Shown: positions 44,104 through 53,044 of the stretch, in pieces
How the letters are laid out: each line of letters begins with the position of its first letter
How positions within the stretch are numbered: the stretch's first letter is position 1
From: Polyangiaceae bacterium UTPRO1
Lineage (GTDB): Bacteria > Desulfobacterota > Binatia > UTPRO1
DNA: 53,712 nucleotides
Reading direction: 5' to 3'
Assembly: GCA_002050235.1 (NCBI GenBank)
Contig: MWST01000037.1
Coordinates: forward strand, 1 to 53,712
Notes under the pieces: model-generated
Database searches by the model: none
Seen by the model: the letters and a program-made list of their open reading frames with translations, nothing else
What the model was told of the DNA's origin: nothing
Translations under genes and position numbers: made by a program

Positions 44104-45393
44104 TCAGGGCGTCAGCTGGTCCACTGCGCCAGCGGCGCCGAGGACGTCGATTTCCGCCTGGGCGACGCTGGCAACGAGCTCGATGTGCGCGAGCTCCGCT
44201 TCGGTCCGCGCCTGCCCCGCATCGAGCAATTCGACGATGCTGCCTTGGCCGAATCTATAGGCGTCCTCTGCCATTCGCCGGAGCGTCGGCAGGTGGCTGA
44301 CGACGTCGTGACTGAAGTTGGCGAGCGCCGTACGCCGCTCGGCGAGGACGCGCGTCGCGCGCCCGAGCTCGGCGCCGGCCTCTGCGATCGCGAGCCGACG
44401 TTCGGCGGCCGCCGCCTCGGCCTCGGCGAGGCTCCGCTCCACCTTGCCCTGGCCGCGATCGAACAGCGGCACCTCGATAGCCAGGCCGGCGACGAGGGAC
44501 GTGCTCTGCTGGCGTCGTGTCTCGGCGACGCCGAGGTTCACGATGGGAAGCGGCCAACGCTCCCGCCGGACTACTTCGACGGCGGCGACGGCGGCTTGCT
44601 CGCTGTTGCGCGCCACGGCCAGGGAGGCGCGCGACTCTTCCATCATTTTCGGGTCGGCGTAGGCGTCGACCGCCGCCCCGAGCGGCTGCAGCGTACCCAG
44701 CGGATGGGGGCGCCAGTTCGGAAACCCCAGGAGCTTGCCGAGCTCCCCAGCCTGGTCGAGTGCCGCGGCGCGCGCGTCCGCCGCTTTCTGCTCGATGAGC
44801 TCGGCCTCGGTGGCGACCCGCAAACCGTCGTACTCGCGGGCTACGCCTTCACGGGCGCGGCCCGCGACGATCTCGCGGAGGTGGAGCGCATCGCGGTGGG
44901 CATCCTGGAGGATGCGTTCGCGCTCCTCGGCGGCGAGGATGGAGACGAAGAGCTTTCGCGCGGCGAGCGCGATCTCCTCGTAGCGGGCGCGCGCCTGTCC
45001 TTCCGCGATCTCCACTCGCTTCTGCGCCGCCGCGATGCGGACGCCACGAATCCCGGTGATCGGCAGCGGCGCGCTTGCCGTGGCCTGGTGCTGCCACACC
45101 CCGTTCACGTTGGCCCCGTCGACGAGCGTGCCGCCGCCGTAGGCGATCGTCGGATTCGGCAGCAGGCGCGCCGCCGCCAGGTCGGCGCGAGCGGCGGCGA
45201 TCTGCGGGCGCTCCGCCGCCAGCCGCGGGCTCGCCGAGCGGAGCAGATGCAGCACGTCCGCGACGGTGACGGCGTCGGGCGGGGTGTCGGATTCGATCGC
45301 TGCCGCCGGTTCGGCGGCAGACGCGGAACCCGACACGAACAGGAGAGTCGCAGCGATGCCAGCGAGGGTCAGGAAGCGGTGGCGAGCGGCCAT
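44104..45393 (-). CDS. TolC-family outer-membrane efflux protein (CzcC-like)
   Basis: A 429-residue outer-membrane factor. The signal peptide (LAGIAATLLFVSGSASA, cleaved before AEPA) is followed by the duplicated TolC alpha-helical barrel motif: SPRLAAERPQIAAARADLAAARLLPNP in the first half and RRMAEDAYRFGQGSIVELLDAGQARTEAELA in the second, both typical of OEP repeats. It would form the trimeric exit duct for the RND pump encoded upstream. Its 5' end overlaps the pump gene by 25 bases. Confidence 0.92.
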   Translation of the reverse strand: MAARHRFLTLAGIAATLLFVSGSASAAEPAAAIESDTPPDAVTVADVLHLLRSASPRLAAERPQIAAARADLAAARLLPNPTIAYGGGTLVDGANVNGVWQHQATASAPLPITGIRGVRIAAAQKRVEIAEGQARARYEEIALAARKLFVSILAAEERERILQDAHRDALHLREIVAGRAREGVAREYDGLRVATEAELIEQKAADARAAALDQAGELGKLLGFPNWRPHPLGTLQPLGAAVDAYADPKMMEESRASLAVARNSEQAAVAAVEVVRRERWPLPIVNLGVAETRRQQSTSLVAGLAIEVPLFDRGQGKVERSLAEAEAAAAERRLAIAEAGAELGRATRVLAERRTALANFSHDVVSHLPTLRRMAEDAYRFGQGSIVELLDAGQARTEAELAHIELVASVAQAEIDVLGAAGAVDQLTP

Positions 45394-48300
45394 TCTTCGT
45401 CGAGCTCCTCCGGCGTGTGCAGCTCCGCCGGCGTGATGAAAGTGTAGAGTATCGGCAGGACCAGGAGCGCCACGAACGGCGTCGTCAGCATGCCGCCGAC
45501 GATCACGACTGCGAACGGCTGCTGGATCTCACTGCCCGGCGCCGACGACAGCGCCATCGGCAGGAGGCCGAGGAGCGCGAGCAGCGATGCCATCGTGACC
45601 GCCCGAACCCGTTCGCACGCTCCCGCGCGCACGGCCGGCTCGAGAGCCTCGCCGTCGCGCCGGCGGCGTTCGATCGCGCTCAGTACGAGGAGGCCCATGA
45701 GCGAAACCTGGCCGAGGAGCGCGATGAAGCCGATCGTTGCGCTCACCGAGAGCGGGATGCCGGCGAGCGCGACGGCAAGGACGCCGCCGGTGAGCGCGAA
45801 CGGTGCGGCGGCGAGGATCGCGGCCGCGCTCCGGCCCGAGCTGAGGGCGCCGTAGAGGAGCGCCAGCACCAGTCCGAGCGCTACCGGTACGATCACGCGC
45901 AGGCGCGCCATCGCCCGTTGCTGGTTCTCGAACTCACCGCCCCACACGAAATAGTGTCCGGCGGGCGGCTGCACGGCGGCGGCGACCACGCGCTGCGCCT
46001 CCGCCACAGCCGATCCGAGGTCGCGGTTCTCGACATTGAACTTGAGCGCCTGGTAGCGGCTGTTGGCTTCGCGGTTGATCGATGCCCGGCCGCTCGCGAT
46101 GCGGATCGCCGCGAGATCGCGGAGCGGCACGTGGGCTCCCCCGCTCGTCGGCACCGCGATATCCCCGATCTCTGCGGCGCTGGAGCGGGCGCCGGCCGGG
46201 AGCATCACTCTGAGCGGCACCGGGCGCTCGCCCTCCCACATCGTCGTCGCCACCTTGCCCGCGAGCGCCGTCTCGACGATGTCGTCGGCCGCCTGCACCT
46301 GGACGCCGTTGCGTGCGAGGGCGTGGCGGTCGAGCTCGATCTGCAGCTGCGGCACGGCGGCGTCGCGGTAGAGCTCGAGGTCGGTGATGCCGGCGACAGT
46401 GCGGAGGGCGCTCTGGGCCCGTTCCAGCGTCGTCCGCATGGCGTCGAGATCGGGTCCGAAGATCTTGAGCACGACCTTGCCGCGGACGCCGCTCATCGCT
46501 TCCTCGACGTTGTCCTTGATCGGCTGCGAGAAGTTGAAACGCACGCCGGGAATCTCCGTCAGCGAAGCGCGCATCGCCTCGACGAGCTCCTCCTTCCCCA
46601 CGCTCGCCGGCCAGTCGCCCTTCGGCTTCAGCCGCACGAAGGTCTCACTCATGTTGACGCCCTCGTCGTCGGTGCCGTCCTCCGGCCGTCCCTGCTCGCT
46701 GAGCACGTCGATGACCTCGGGGAATGCGAGGAGGCGGCGGCGCACGTCGAGGAGCAGGTCGCGCCCTTCGCCGAGCGAGATGCTCGGCGGCATCTCGACG
46801 AAGATCACGAGGTCGCCCTCGTCGAGCTCGGGCAGGAACTCGGTACCGAGCCGCACGGCGATGAGCCCGACCCCCGCCGCGAGCGCGAGCGCCCCGCCGA
46901 CGACCAGGCGCCGGTGCGCGAGGAACGCGTCGAGGATGCGGCCATGGGCGGCGCGCAGCCAGGCGACGAAGTGCGGCTCGCCCCTCTCGCCGTCTCGAGG
47001 CTGCAGCACCAGTGCGCAGAGCGCCGGGACCACCGTCAGCGAGAACACCAGCGCACCTACGAGCGCGAACGTGTAGGTCAATGAGAGCGGCCGGAAGATC
47101 CGCCCCTCGACGCGCTCGAGCGCGAAGACCGGCACCAGGGCCGCGATCACGATCGTCATCGCGTAGAAGGTCGGACGCGCGACGTCGAGTGCGGAGCGGA
47201 TGACGACGGCCGATATCTCGCGGCGGCGGCGCGGTTTCTCGGTGTGCAGCCGGTGGACGACGCTCTCGACCAGCACCACTGCGCCGTCGAGCAGGATGCC
47301 GAAGTCGACGGCGCCGAGCGAGATCAGGTTCGCCGGCAGGCGGCAGAGCGAGAGGCCGATGAACGCCGTCAGGATGGCGAGCGGAATCACCGCCGCTACG
47401 ATCAATGATCCGCGGACGCTCCGCAGGAAGAGCCAGACGACACCGACGACGAGCAGGAAGCCGACGAGCAGATTATGGTGCACGGTATGCAGCGTCTGCT
47501 CGACGAGCGTCGAGCGGTCGGCGAAGGGCACGATCGTCATGCCCGCCGGCAGGATGCTGTCGTTGATCTCCCGCACCTTCCGGTGGATCGCGTCGAGCAC
47601 CTCGGTCGGGTTCTCGCCGCGGCGCAGGAGAGCGAAACCCTCGACTGCCTCGCGCGAGGTCCCGAGGCCGACGGTGCCGCGTCGCGGCTGGTACGACTGC
47701 ACGACGGTCGCGACGTCGCCGACGGTGACCGGAATGCCGTCGCCGCTGCGCAGCACCACGTTCTTCACGTCGTCTGCCGTGCGCAGGTAGCCGACGCCGC
47801 GGACCGCCATCTCCTGCTCGCCGTGCGTCAGGAAGCCGCCGCCGACGTTCAGGTTCGAGTGCGAGAGGGCGTCGGTCACCTCGGGCAGCGTCAAACCGTG
47901 CGCTTCCAGCCGGAGCGGATCGACTTCGGCATGCAGTTCCTTCAGGAGGCCGCCGAAGTTCACGACATCGGCGACGCCAGGCACCTGCTCGAGGAGGCGC
48001 GCGATGTTCCATTCGAGCTCGGAGCGGAGCTCATAGAGATCGTGGCGGTCGCTCTGGACCGTGAACTGATAGATCTCGCCGAGCGGCGTATCGTCGGGGG
48101 CGAGCTCGGGTACGACGCCCGGCGGGAGGTCGGCGGTGGCGATGCGCTGAGAAACGTGCGTGCGCGACACGAGCGCGTCGAGCCCGTCGTCGAACGTGAG
48201 GGTGACGAGGGAGAGGCCGAAGAGGCTCTCGCTGCGCAGGAGGACCATGCCGGGCGTTCCGTTCAGCACGCGCTCCAGGGGCACCGTAACCTGGCGTTCC

Positions 48301-48482
48301 ACCTCCTCCGGCGCGTAGCCCGGCATCTTCGCGATCACCGTGACCTGGGCGTTGGTGACGTCGGGATAGGCTTCGATGGGCGTCGCCAGATAGGCGCGGA
48401 GACCGACGGCCGCGACGGCCAGGGCCACGAGCACTGCCGCCATACGACGGTGGACGCAGCGCGCGATCAGCTGCTCGAGCAT
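45369..48482 (-). CDS. czcA: Heavy-metal RND efflux transporter (CzcA-like)
   Basis: A 1037-residue inner-membrane RND pump with two repeated halves, each of periplasmic loops and six membrane helices. TM4 carries GAVDFGILLDGAVVLVES, the DFG-x3-DGA-x3-VE signature of divalent-metal HME transporters (Zn, Co, Cd, Ni) rather than the CusA Cu/Ag pattern; the substrate metal is inferred. It uses the proton gradient to export ions through the adaptor and TolC-like duct. It starts 2 bases after the adaptor stop and overlaps the TolC-like gene, so the three are tightly coupled. No metal regulator gene is adjacent. Confidence 0.95.
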   Translation of the reverse strand: MLEQLIARCVHRRMAAVLVALAVAAVGLRAYLATPIEAYPDVTNAQVTVIAKMPGYAPEEVERQVTVPLERVLNGTPGMVLLRSESLFGLSLVTLTFDDGLDALVSRTHVSQRIATADLPPGVVPELAPDDTPLGEIYQFTVQSDRHDLYELRSELEWNIARLLEQVPGVADVVNFGGLLKELHAEVDPLRLEAHGLTLPEVTDALSHSNLNVGGGFLTHGEQEMAVRGVGYLRTADDVKNVVLRSGDGIPVTVGDVATVVQSYQPRRGTVGLGTSREAVEGFALLRRGENPTEVLDAIHRKVREINDSILPAGMTIVPFADRSTLVEQTLHTVHHNLLVGFLLVVGVVWLFLRSVRGSLIVAAVIPLAILTAFIGLSLCRLPANLISLGAVDFGILLDGAVVLVESVVHRLHTEKPRRRREISAVVIRSALDVARPTFYAMTIVIAALVPVFALERVEGRIFRPLSLTYTFALVGALVFSLTVVPALCALVLQPRDGERGEPHFVAWLRAAHGRILDAFLAHRRLVVGGALALAAGVGLIAVRLGTEFLPELDEGDLVIFVEMPPSISLGEGRDLLLDVRRRLLAFPEVIDVLSEQGRPEDGTDDEGVNMSETFVRLKPKGDWPASVGKEELVEAMRASLTEIPGVRFNFSQPIKDNVEEAMSGVRGKVVLKIFGPDLDAMRTTLERAQSALRTVAGITDLELYRDAAVPQLQIELDRHALARNGVQVQAADDIVETALAGKVATTMWEGERPVPLRVMLPAGARSSAAEIGDIAVPTSGGAHVPLRDLAAIRIASGRASINREANSRYQALKFNVENRDLGSAVAEAQRVVAAAVQPPAGHYFVWGGEFENQQRAMARLRVIVPVALGLVLALLYGALSSGRSAAAILAAAPFALTGGVLAVALAGIPLSVSATIGFIALLGQVSLMGLLVLSAIERRRRDGEALEPAVRAGACERVRAVTMASLLALLGLLPMALSSAPGSEIQQPFAVVIVGGMLTTPFVALLVLPILYTFITPAELHTPEELDEEWPLATAS

Positions 48483-48484
48483 GA

Positions 48485-49612
48485 TCAGAGGAGTTGTTCG
48501 GCGGTACGGTCGAGCAGGAGCGCTCCGTGCGTAACGATGCGCTCCCCCGGGGTCAGACCGGCCGACACCTGCACGTGATCGCCGTCGGTCGCGGAGCCGA
48601 CCACGACTTCACGCCGGGCGAACGTGCCCTCGGCCTGCTCGACGTAGACGATCGAGCGCCTGCCGCCCGCGATCAACACGGCCCCTACCGGTACGGTCAC
48701 GGCTGGCGCTCCGTTCCCCATGATGGCGACTCTGGCGTACGTGTTCGGCAGGAGCGTCGCTGCCGCACCGGCATCGACGGCGATGTACACGGGGGCCCGG
48801 CGGAGGCCCTGCTCGAGGGCAGCGCCCACCGCCGTGACGCGTCCCGCGACCGGCGCCGGGCTGGTGGCGAGGGTGACGCTCGCCGGCGCACCCACCTGCA
48901 CCGTCGCCAGGTCTCCTTCGTACACCTCGGCCACGATCCAGAGGTCATTCGGATCGCCTACTTCGACGAGCGGGGTTCCCTGCTCGACCGACGCCCCGAC
49001 GGTCGCGTTCCGCTGCAGCACCGTTCCCGCGAGCGGCGCTCGCACGACTACCGTGTCGCCTTCGCCCTCCCCGAGGAAGCGAGCCGCTTCGGTCGCCCGT
49101 GTGAGCTCGGCGGTAGCCTGATCGTACTTGGCCTTGGCCTCGACGCGCTCCACCTCGAGGCCGATGCCGCGGGACATCATCTCGGTCTGGCGTCGGAGGT
49201 GGTCAGCGGCGGCGGTCATCATGGCGGCCGCGCGCGCCAGCTCGGCGCGGACCTTGGAGGCAGAGGGGCTGGAGAGCGTGACCAGCGCGTCGCCGGCGGC
49301 GACGCGGTCGCCGACCTGGACGTGCACGAGAGCCACGCGTCCGACCGTCGGCGGTCCGACCGAGGCCACGGCCCCATCCCGGAAGCCCACCTTGCCGGGC
49401 GCGTGTACGGCGGCCCGTCCGTCGTTCGCCGCGATCGTCTCGACCGTGAGGTACGGGAGCGACGCGGCCGGCACGTGGATCGCCCCGTCTTCCGCAGGTG
49501 CGGCCGGGTCAGGGTTGGTCGCCGCCGACGCCAGGACCGCGGCTGTTTCCGCATGGCGGCTGCAGGCGGCGAGTGTCAGGGCCAGGAGAGCGGCAATGAT
49601 CCGGATGTGCAT
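48485..49612 (-). CDS. RND periplasmic adaptor lipoprotein (CzcB-like)
   Basis: A 375-residue membrane-fusion protein. The lipoprotein signal is textbook (IIAALLALTLAAC, lipobox LAAC). The lipoyl-like halves are VALVHVQVGDRVAAGDALVTLSSP and VVRAPLAGTVLQRNATVGASVEQGTPLVEVGD, bracketing a helical hairpin. A beta-barrel domain (VTLATSPAPVAGRVTAVG) and a membrane-proximal region follow. It links the pump to the TolC-like duct. The start ATG at 49612 gives the proper signal peptide; it lies inside the tail of the upstream glycosyltransferase gene. Confidence 0.92.
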   Translation of the reverse strand: MHIRIIAALLALTLAACSRHAETAAVLASAATNPDPAAPAEDGAIHVPAASLPYLTVETIAANDGRAAVHAPGKVGFRDGAVASVGPPTVGRVALVHVQVGDRVAAGDALVTLSSPSASKVRAELARAAAMMTAAADHLRRQTEMMSRGIGLEVERVEAKAKYDQATAELTRATEAARFLGEGEGDTVVVRAPLAGTVLQRNATVGASVEQGTPLVEVGDPNDLWIVAEVYEGDLATVQVGAPASVTLATSPAPVAGRVTAVGAALEQGLRRAPVYIAVDAGAAATLLPNTYARVAIMGNGAPAVTVPVGAVLIAGGRRSIVYVEQAEGTFARREVVVGSATDGDHVQVSAGLTPGERIVTHGALLLDRTAEQLL

Positions 49613-50885
49613 GCGGCGGGCCGTACGTCCGCCCGGAATCCTCGTCAATATCATTGACAACGCTTGTTCTCCGACCCGCCGACTCCCATCCCTGTACGAT
49701 ATCGTGAAACAACTCCTCGAACGCGGTCGCACATCGGCGCCACGTGAATCCAGCCGCGTACCTGGCCCCTTCCCGCCCCAGGTCCGCGCGCGCCTTTTCG
49801 TTCGCCGTCAGCTCTCGGATCGCCCGCTCGAATTCCCTCGCGTCATTGACGAGATAGCCGCTCGTCGGTGCTTTGACGACTTCCGGATGGGCGGCGCGGT
49901 TGTAGGCGACAACCGGCCTGCCGAAATATTGCGCCTCCATTATCGGTAGATTGAAACCCTCCCACTTGCTCGCTGACGCATAGAAGTCACAGCCCACGAA
50001 GATCTTGCGCATCTGCCAATCGGGGAGATTGAGCAGAGGTATCATTCCCGCGGCGCGGCACATGTTTGCGTCCGCTTCCCCTCCCAGACCGACCATGACC
50101 CATTTGAGCCGCTTCTCGTCTTTCATTACTTTAGGGATGGTCGCGAACAATTCGGCGACGCCTTTGTACGGTTGTGCGACGGGGTTGATGCGGCCGACGT
50201 AGAGTCCGACGACGTCGGAATCGGCGAAATCGTTCTCCCGCCGGAATTCTTCGCGGAGCTCCCTGTTGCTTCGCCGGTCTACGGGTGCAGCTACCGGACA
50301 GCGGGGATTTCGGGGGTCGGGTACGAGCAGGGGAGAGGGAAACAGGAAATCGTGGTCGGGATGGAGCGGATCGTAGTGCTCGACTCCGTGATAGATCGTG
50401 CGGGTCTTGGTCTGCAGGAACGACGGCAGCTCGCGTCTGGTGAAATCCGAATTGCTGACGATCGCGGCGGCTCCCGGGTGGTAGAGATAGAACTGGGTCG
50501 CTTTCATATACGACCACATGAATTTCCTGCTCCACGGAAAACCCGTAGTCGGAACGATCCCGAACTCATAATTCACGGTCGGCTGCGGTAATAGCCAGGG
50601 ATAATAGAAGTATGGCTGGGTGGCGATGAGATAGGCGTCATTCGGCTCGTCGGCGAAATAACGGACGTGCTTGCGCGCGCGCCACTCCAATCGCGGAAAG
50701 AGCGCATCCGCTGCGAGCGGTCTGTGGACGATCGTGTACGGAGCGGCGGCGAAGGAGCCGTCGTGCTCGGCAGTATACAACCGCACCTCGTTGCCGAGGG
50801 CGGTCAAAGCAGATGCGGTGAAGTGCAGCGTGAGGTCGACGCCCCAGCCGAGCCGCATCCACGATGTGATTATGCCGATTCGCAT
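49509..50885 (-). CDS. GT4-family glycosyltransferase
   Basis: A 458-residue GT-B fold glycosyltransferase (group 1). The N-terminal domain starts MRIGIITSWMRLGWGVDLTLHFT; the C-terminal domain has VVGLYVGRINPVAQPYKG and the E-x7-E motif KWEGFNLPIMEAQYFGRPVVAYN. The last 50 or so residues run beyond the fold and overlap the adaptor gene by 104 bases, in a different frame. The coding DNA is much less GC-rich than the neighbours (31 of 60 bases at 49921-49980), suggesting acquisition from elsewhere. The donor and acceptor are unknown; polysaccharide or glycolipid synthesis is likely. Confidence 0.9.
   Translation of the reverse strand: MRIGIITSWMRLGWGVDLTLHFTASALTALGNEVRLYTAEHDGSFAAAPYTIVHRPLAADALFPRLEWRARKHVRYFADEPNDAYLIATQPYFYYPWLLPQPTVNYEFGIVPTTGFPWSRKFMWSYMKATQFYLYHPGAAAIVSNSDFTRRELPSFLQTKTRTIYHGVEHYDPLHPDHDFLFPSPLLVPDPRNPRCPVAAPVDRRSNRELREEFRRENDFADSDVVGLYVGRINPVAQPYKGVAELFATIPKVMKDEKRLKWVMVGLGGEADANMCRAAGMIPLLNLPDWQMRKIFVGCDFYASASKWEGFNLPIMEAQYFGRPVVAYNRAAHPEVVKAPTSGYLVNDAREFERAIRELTANEKARADLGREGARYAAGFTWRRCATAFEELFHDIVQGWESAGRRTSVVNDIDEDSGRTYGPPHAHPDHCRSPGPDTRRLQPPCGNSRGPGVGGDQP
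49644..49658. promoter_or_regulatory. Dyad, possible operator for the exporter operon
   Basis: GTCAAT-ATC-ATTGAC is a perfect 6-base inverted repeat, 31 bases before the adaptor start. The match extends to 7 of 8 if one base pair outside is skipped. It lies within the 3' end of the glycosyltransferase gene, where a separate exporter promoter would have to be. The cognate regulator is unknown, and chance occurrence cannot be excluded. Confidence 0.3.
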
Positions 50886-50999
50886 CGCTCGACCCGGGAT
50901 AGATTATAGAACGCGTGGAGTCGGGGAAACCGCGAACGCCGTCCGGCGGCTCGGCCGGCGCGCTCGGGCTGGCGCTGTCCTGCGGAGCGTGGGTCTTCC

Positions 51000-51620
51000 T
51001 CAGTGGCCGACGATCGCGAGGAACTCGGCGGTGGCGCGCTCGACGTCGGGGGCGCGCACCAGCGCGGCGATGACGGCGACGGCGTCGGCGCCCGCCGCGA
51101 GCACGGCCGGGGCGCTGGCGGCGGAGATACCGCCGATAGCGACCAAGGGTGCGGTCGTGAGCGCGCGCGCGGCGCGCAGCTCGGCGCAACCGAGTACCGG
51201 ATCCGCCTTGATCTTGCTGGTCGTCGCGAAAATCGGACCGAAAGCGAAGTAGTCAGCTGTCGTGGAGCGGGCGCTCGCCAACTGCTTCTCGCTATGGGTC
51301 GAGAAGCCGATGATCGCGGTCGGACCGGCGATCGGGCGCGCCGCCTCCACCGGCAGATCCTCCTGTCCGAGATGTACGCCGTCGGCGCCGCATGCACGGG
51401 CGATGTCGGCGCGGTCGTTGACGATGAAGGTCGCGCCGGCAGCGGCGGTGAGCTCGCGCAGCGCCGCCGCCGTCGCCAGCAGCTCGCCGGTTGCGGCCGT
51501 CTTGAGACGAAGCTGCAGCAAGCGCGCCCCGCCGGCCAACATGGCGCGCGCGAGCACGAGCGGATCTCGCCCGGTATCGAGCGGATCGACGATCGCGTAC
51601 AGGCGCGAGGGGAGGGTCAC
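51000..51620 (-). CDS. thiE: Thiamine-phosphate synthase
   Basis: A 206-residue TIM-barrel enzyme that couples HMP-PP with the thiazole phosphate to give thiamine phosphate. Motifs: LQLRLKTAATGELL (phosphate region), VNDRADIARACGADGVHLGQEDLP, GFSTHSEKQL, FGPIFATTSK and VAIGGISAASAPAVLAAGADAVAV. It starts at a GTG overlapping the ntrC stop (GTGA), an unusual partner for a two-component regulator. Other thi genes are not seen. Confidence 0.93.
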   Translation of the reverse strand: MTLPSRLYAIVDPLDTGRDPLVLARAMLAGGARLLQLRLKTAATGELLATAAALRELTAAAGATFIVNDRADIARACGADGVHLGQEDLPVEAARPIAGPTAIIGFSTHSEKQLASARSTTADYFAFGPIFATTSKIKADPVLGCAELRAARALTTAPLVAIGGISAASAPAVLAAGADAVAVIAALVRAPDVERATAEFLAIVGH

Positions 51621-53044
51621 GCGGCCCCGCGCGGAATCGGAATGCCGAGCACGGTCAACTTCTTCCGGAGCGTGTTGCGATTGATGCCGAGCAGGTCCGC
51701 CGCGCGCAGCTGGTTGCCGCCGGTCTGTGCGAGGACGAACTCGAGCAGCGGTCGCTCGACCGCAGCAACCACCGCCGCGTGCAGGTCTTTGCCGGGGCGG
51801 TTCGGATCGTTCACGAGCGCCGCGACGGCGCTGTGCAGCGTTTCCGCGAGCGAACCCGCGAGCGCGGGTGGCGGCGCCGCCTCGGGGAGCTGCAGGTCGG
51901 CTTCGGTGAGCGTCTCTCCGGGAGCCAGCACCGCGGCGCGCACGAGCATGTTTTCGAGCTCGCGGACGTTGCCTGGCCACGGGTGGCGCACCAACAGGGC
52001 CTCGGCTTCCGGCGTGATGCTGTTGATGTCCGTGCCCATCTCCGCATTCGCCTTGGCGAGGAAATGACGGATCAATTGCGGGATGTCGCCGCGGCGCTCG
52101 CGCAGCGGCGGCACTACGATCGGGACGACCTTCAAGCGGAAGTAGAGATCCTCGCGAAATCGGCCGTCGCGGACGGCGCGCTCGAGTATCTGGTTGGTCG
52201 CGGCGATCATGCGGGCGTCGGTTGCGATCGTGGTCGTACTGCCGACCCGGCTGAACTCGCGCTCCTGCAGGACGCGCAGGAGCTTCACTTGCAGATCCAG
52301 CGGCATGTCGCCGATCTCGTCGAGGAAGAGCGTGCCGCCGCCGGCGGCCTCGAAACGACCGATGCGCCGCTCGTTGGCGCCGGTGAATGCGCCGCGCTCG
52401 TGGCCGAAGAGCTCGCTTTCGAGGAGGTCGCGCGGGAGCGCCGCGCAATTGAGCGCGATGAACGGACCGCTCCAGCGCGGCGAGTGCGCGTGGATCGCGC
52501 GCGCGATGAGCTCCTTGCCGGTGCCGCTCTCGCCCTCGATGAGGATAGTGGCATCGCTGCTCGCGAGCCTGCCGATGGTCTTGAAGATATCCTGCATCGC
52601 CGGGCTGGTGCCGATCAGGGTGACGCCGGGCTCGTAGCGACCTACCAGCTCGGTGCGGATGCGGCCGACGGTGTCTCGAAGCCTGCGCATCTCCGATGCT
52701 CGTGCCACCAGCGCCCGCACCTCGTCGAGGTCGAAGGGCTTGGTGAGGTAGTTGAAAGCGCCGCGCTTCATCGCCTCGATGGCGTTGGCCATCGTGTTCT
52801 GCGCGGTGATCACGATCACGACTACCGGCGCCCCGGCCTCCCGCACCCGCGCCAGCACGTCGAGTCCGCTCAGGTCCGGCATGCGGATATCGAGGATGGC
52901 GACGTCGAAGGTGCGGTCGATCAGTCGTGCGAGCGCTTCGCTGCCGGTACTCGCGACCTCGACGGCGTGGCCTGCCTGGGTCAACGCCGTCGCCAGCACC
53001 AGACGAATCGACTCTTCGTCGTCGGCGACCAGTATGCGCGCCAT
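51617..53044 (-). CDS. ntrC: NtrC-family sigma-54-dependent response regulator
   Basis: A 475-residue enhancer-binding protein. The receiver domain has D8-D9 and phospho-acceptor D52 (AILDIRMP) and the Lys in LTKPFDLDEV. The AAA+ domain has Walker A GESGTGKE, GAFTGA (sigma-54 contact) and the LFLDEIGDMP Walker B. The C-terminal Fis-type helix-turn-helix is in QLRAADLLGINRNTLRKKL. It would activate sigma-54 promoters, classically nitrogen-limitation genes. It overlaps the kinase stop (ATGA) and the thiE start. Confidence 0.95.
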   Translation of the reverse strand: MARILVADDEESIRLVLATALTQAGHAVEVASTGSEALARLIDRTFDVAILDIRMPDLSGLDVLARVREAGAPVVVIVITAQNTMANAIEAMKRGAFNYLTKPFDLDEVRALVARASEMRRLRDTVGRIRTELVGRYEPGVTLIGTSPAMQDIFKTIGRLASSDATILIEGESGTGKELIARAIHAHSPRWSGPFIALNCAALPRDLLESELFGHERGAFTGANERRIGRFEAAGGGTLFLDEIGDMPLDLQVKLLRVLQEREFSRVGSTTTIATDARMIAATNQILERAVRDGRFREDLYFRLKVVPIVVPPLRERRGDIPQLIRHFLAKANAEMGTDINSITPEAEALLVRHPWPGNVRELENMLVRAAVLAPGETLTEADLQLPEAAPPPALAGSLAETLHSAVAALVNDPNRPGKDLHAAVVAAVERPLLEFVLAQTGGNQLRAADLLGINRNTLRKKLTVLGIPIPRGAA

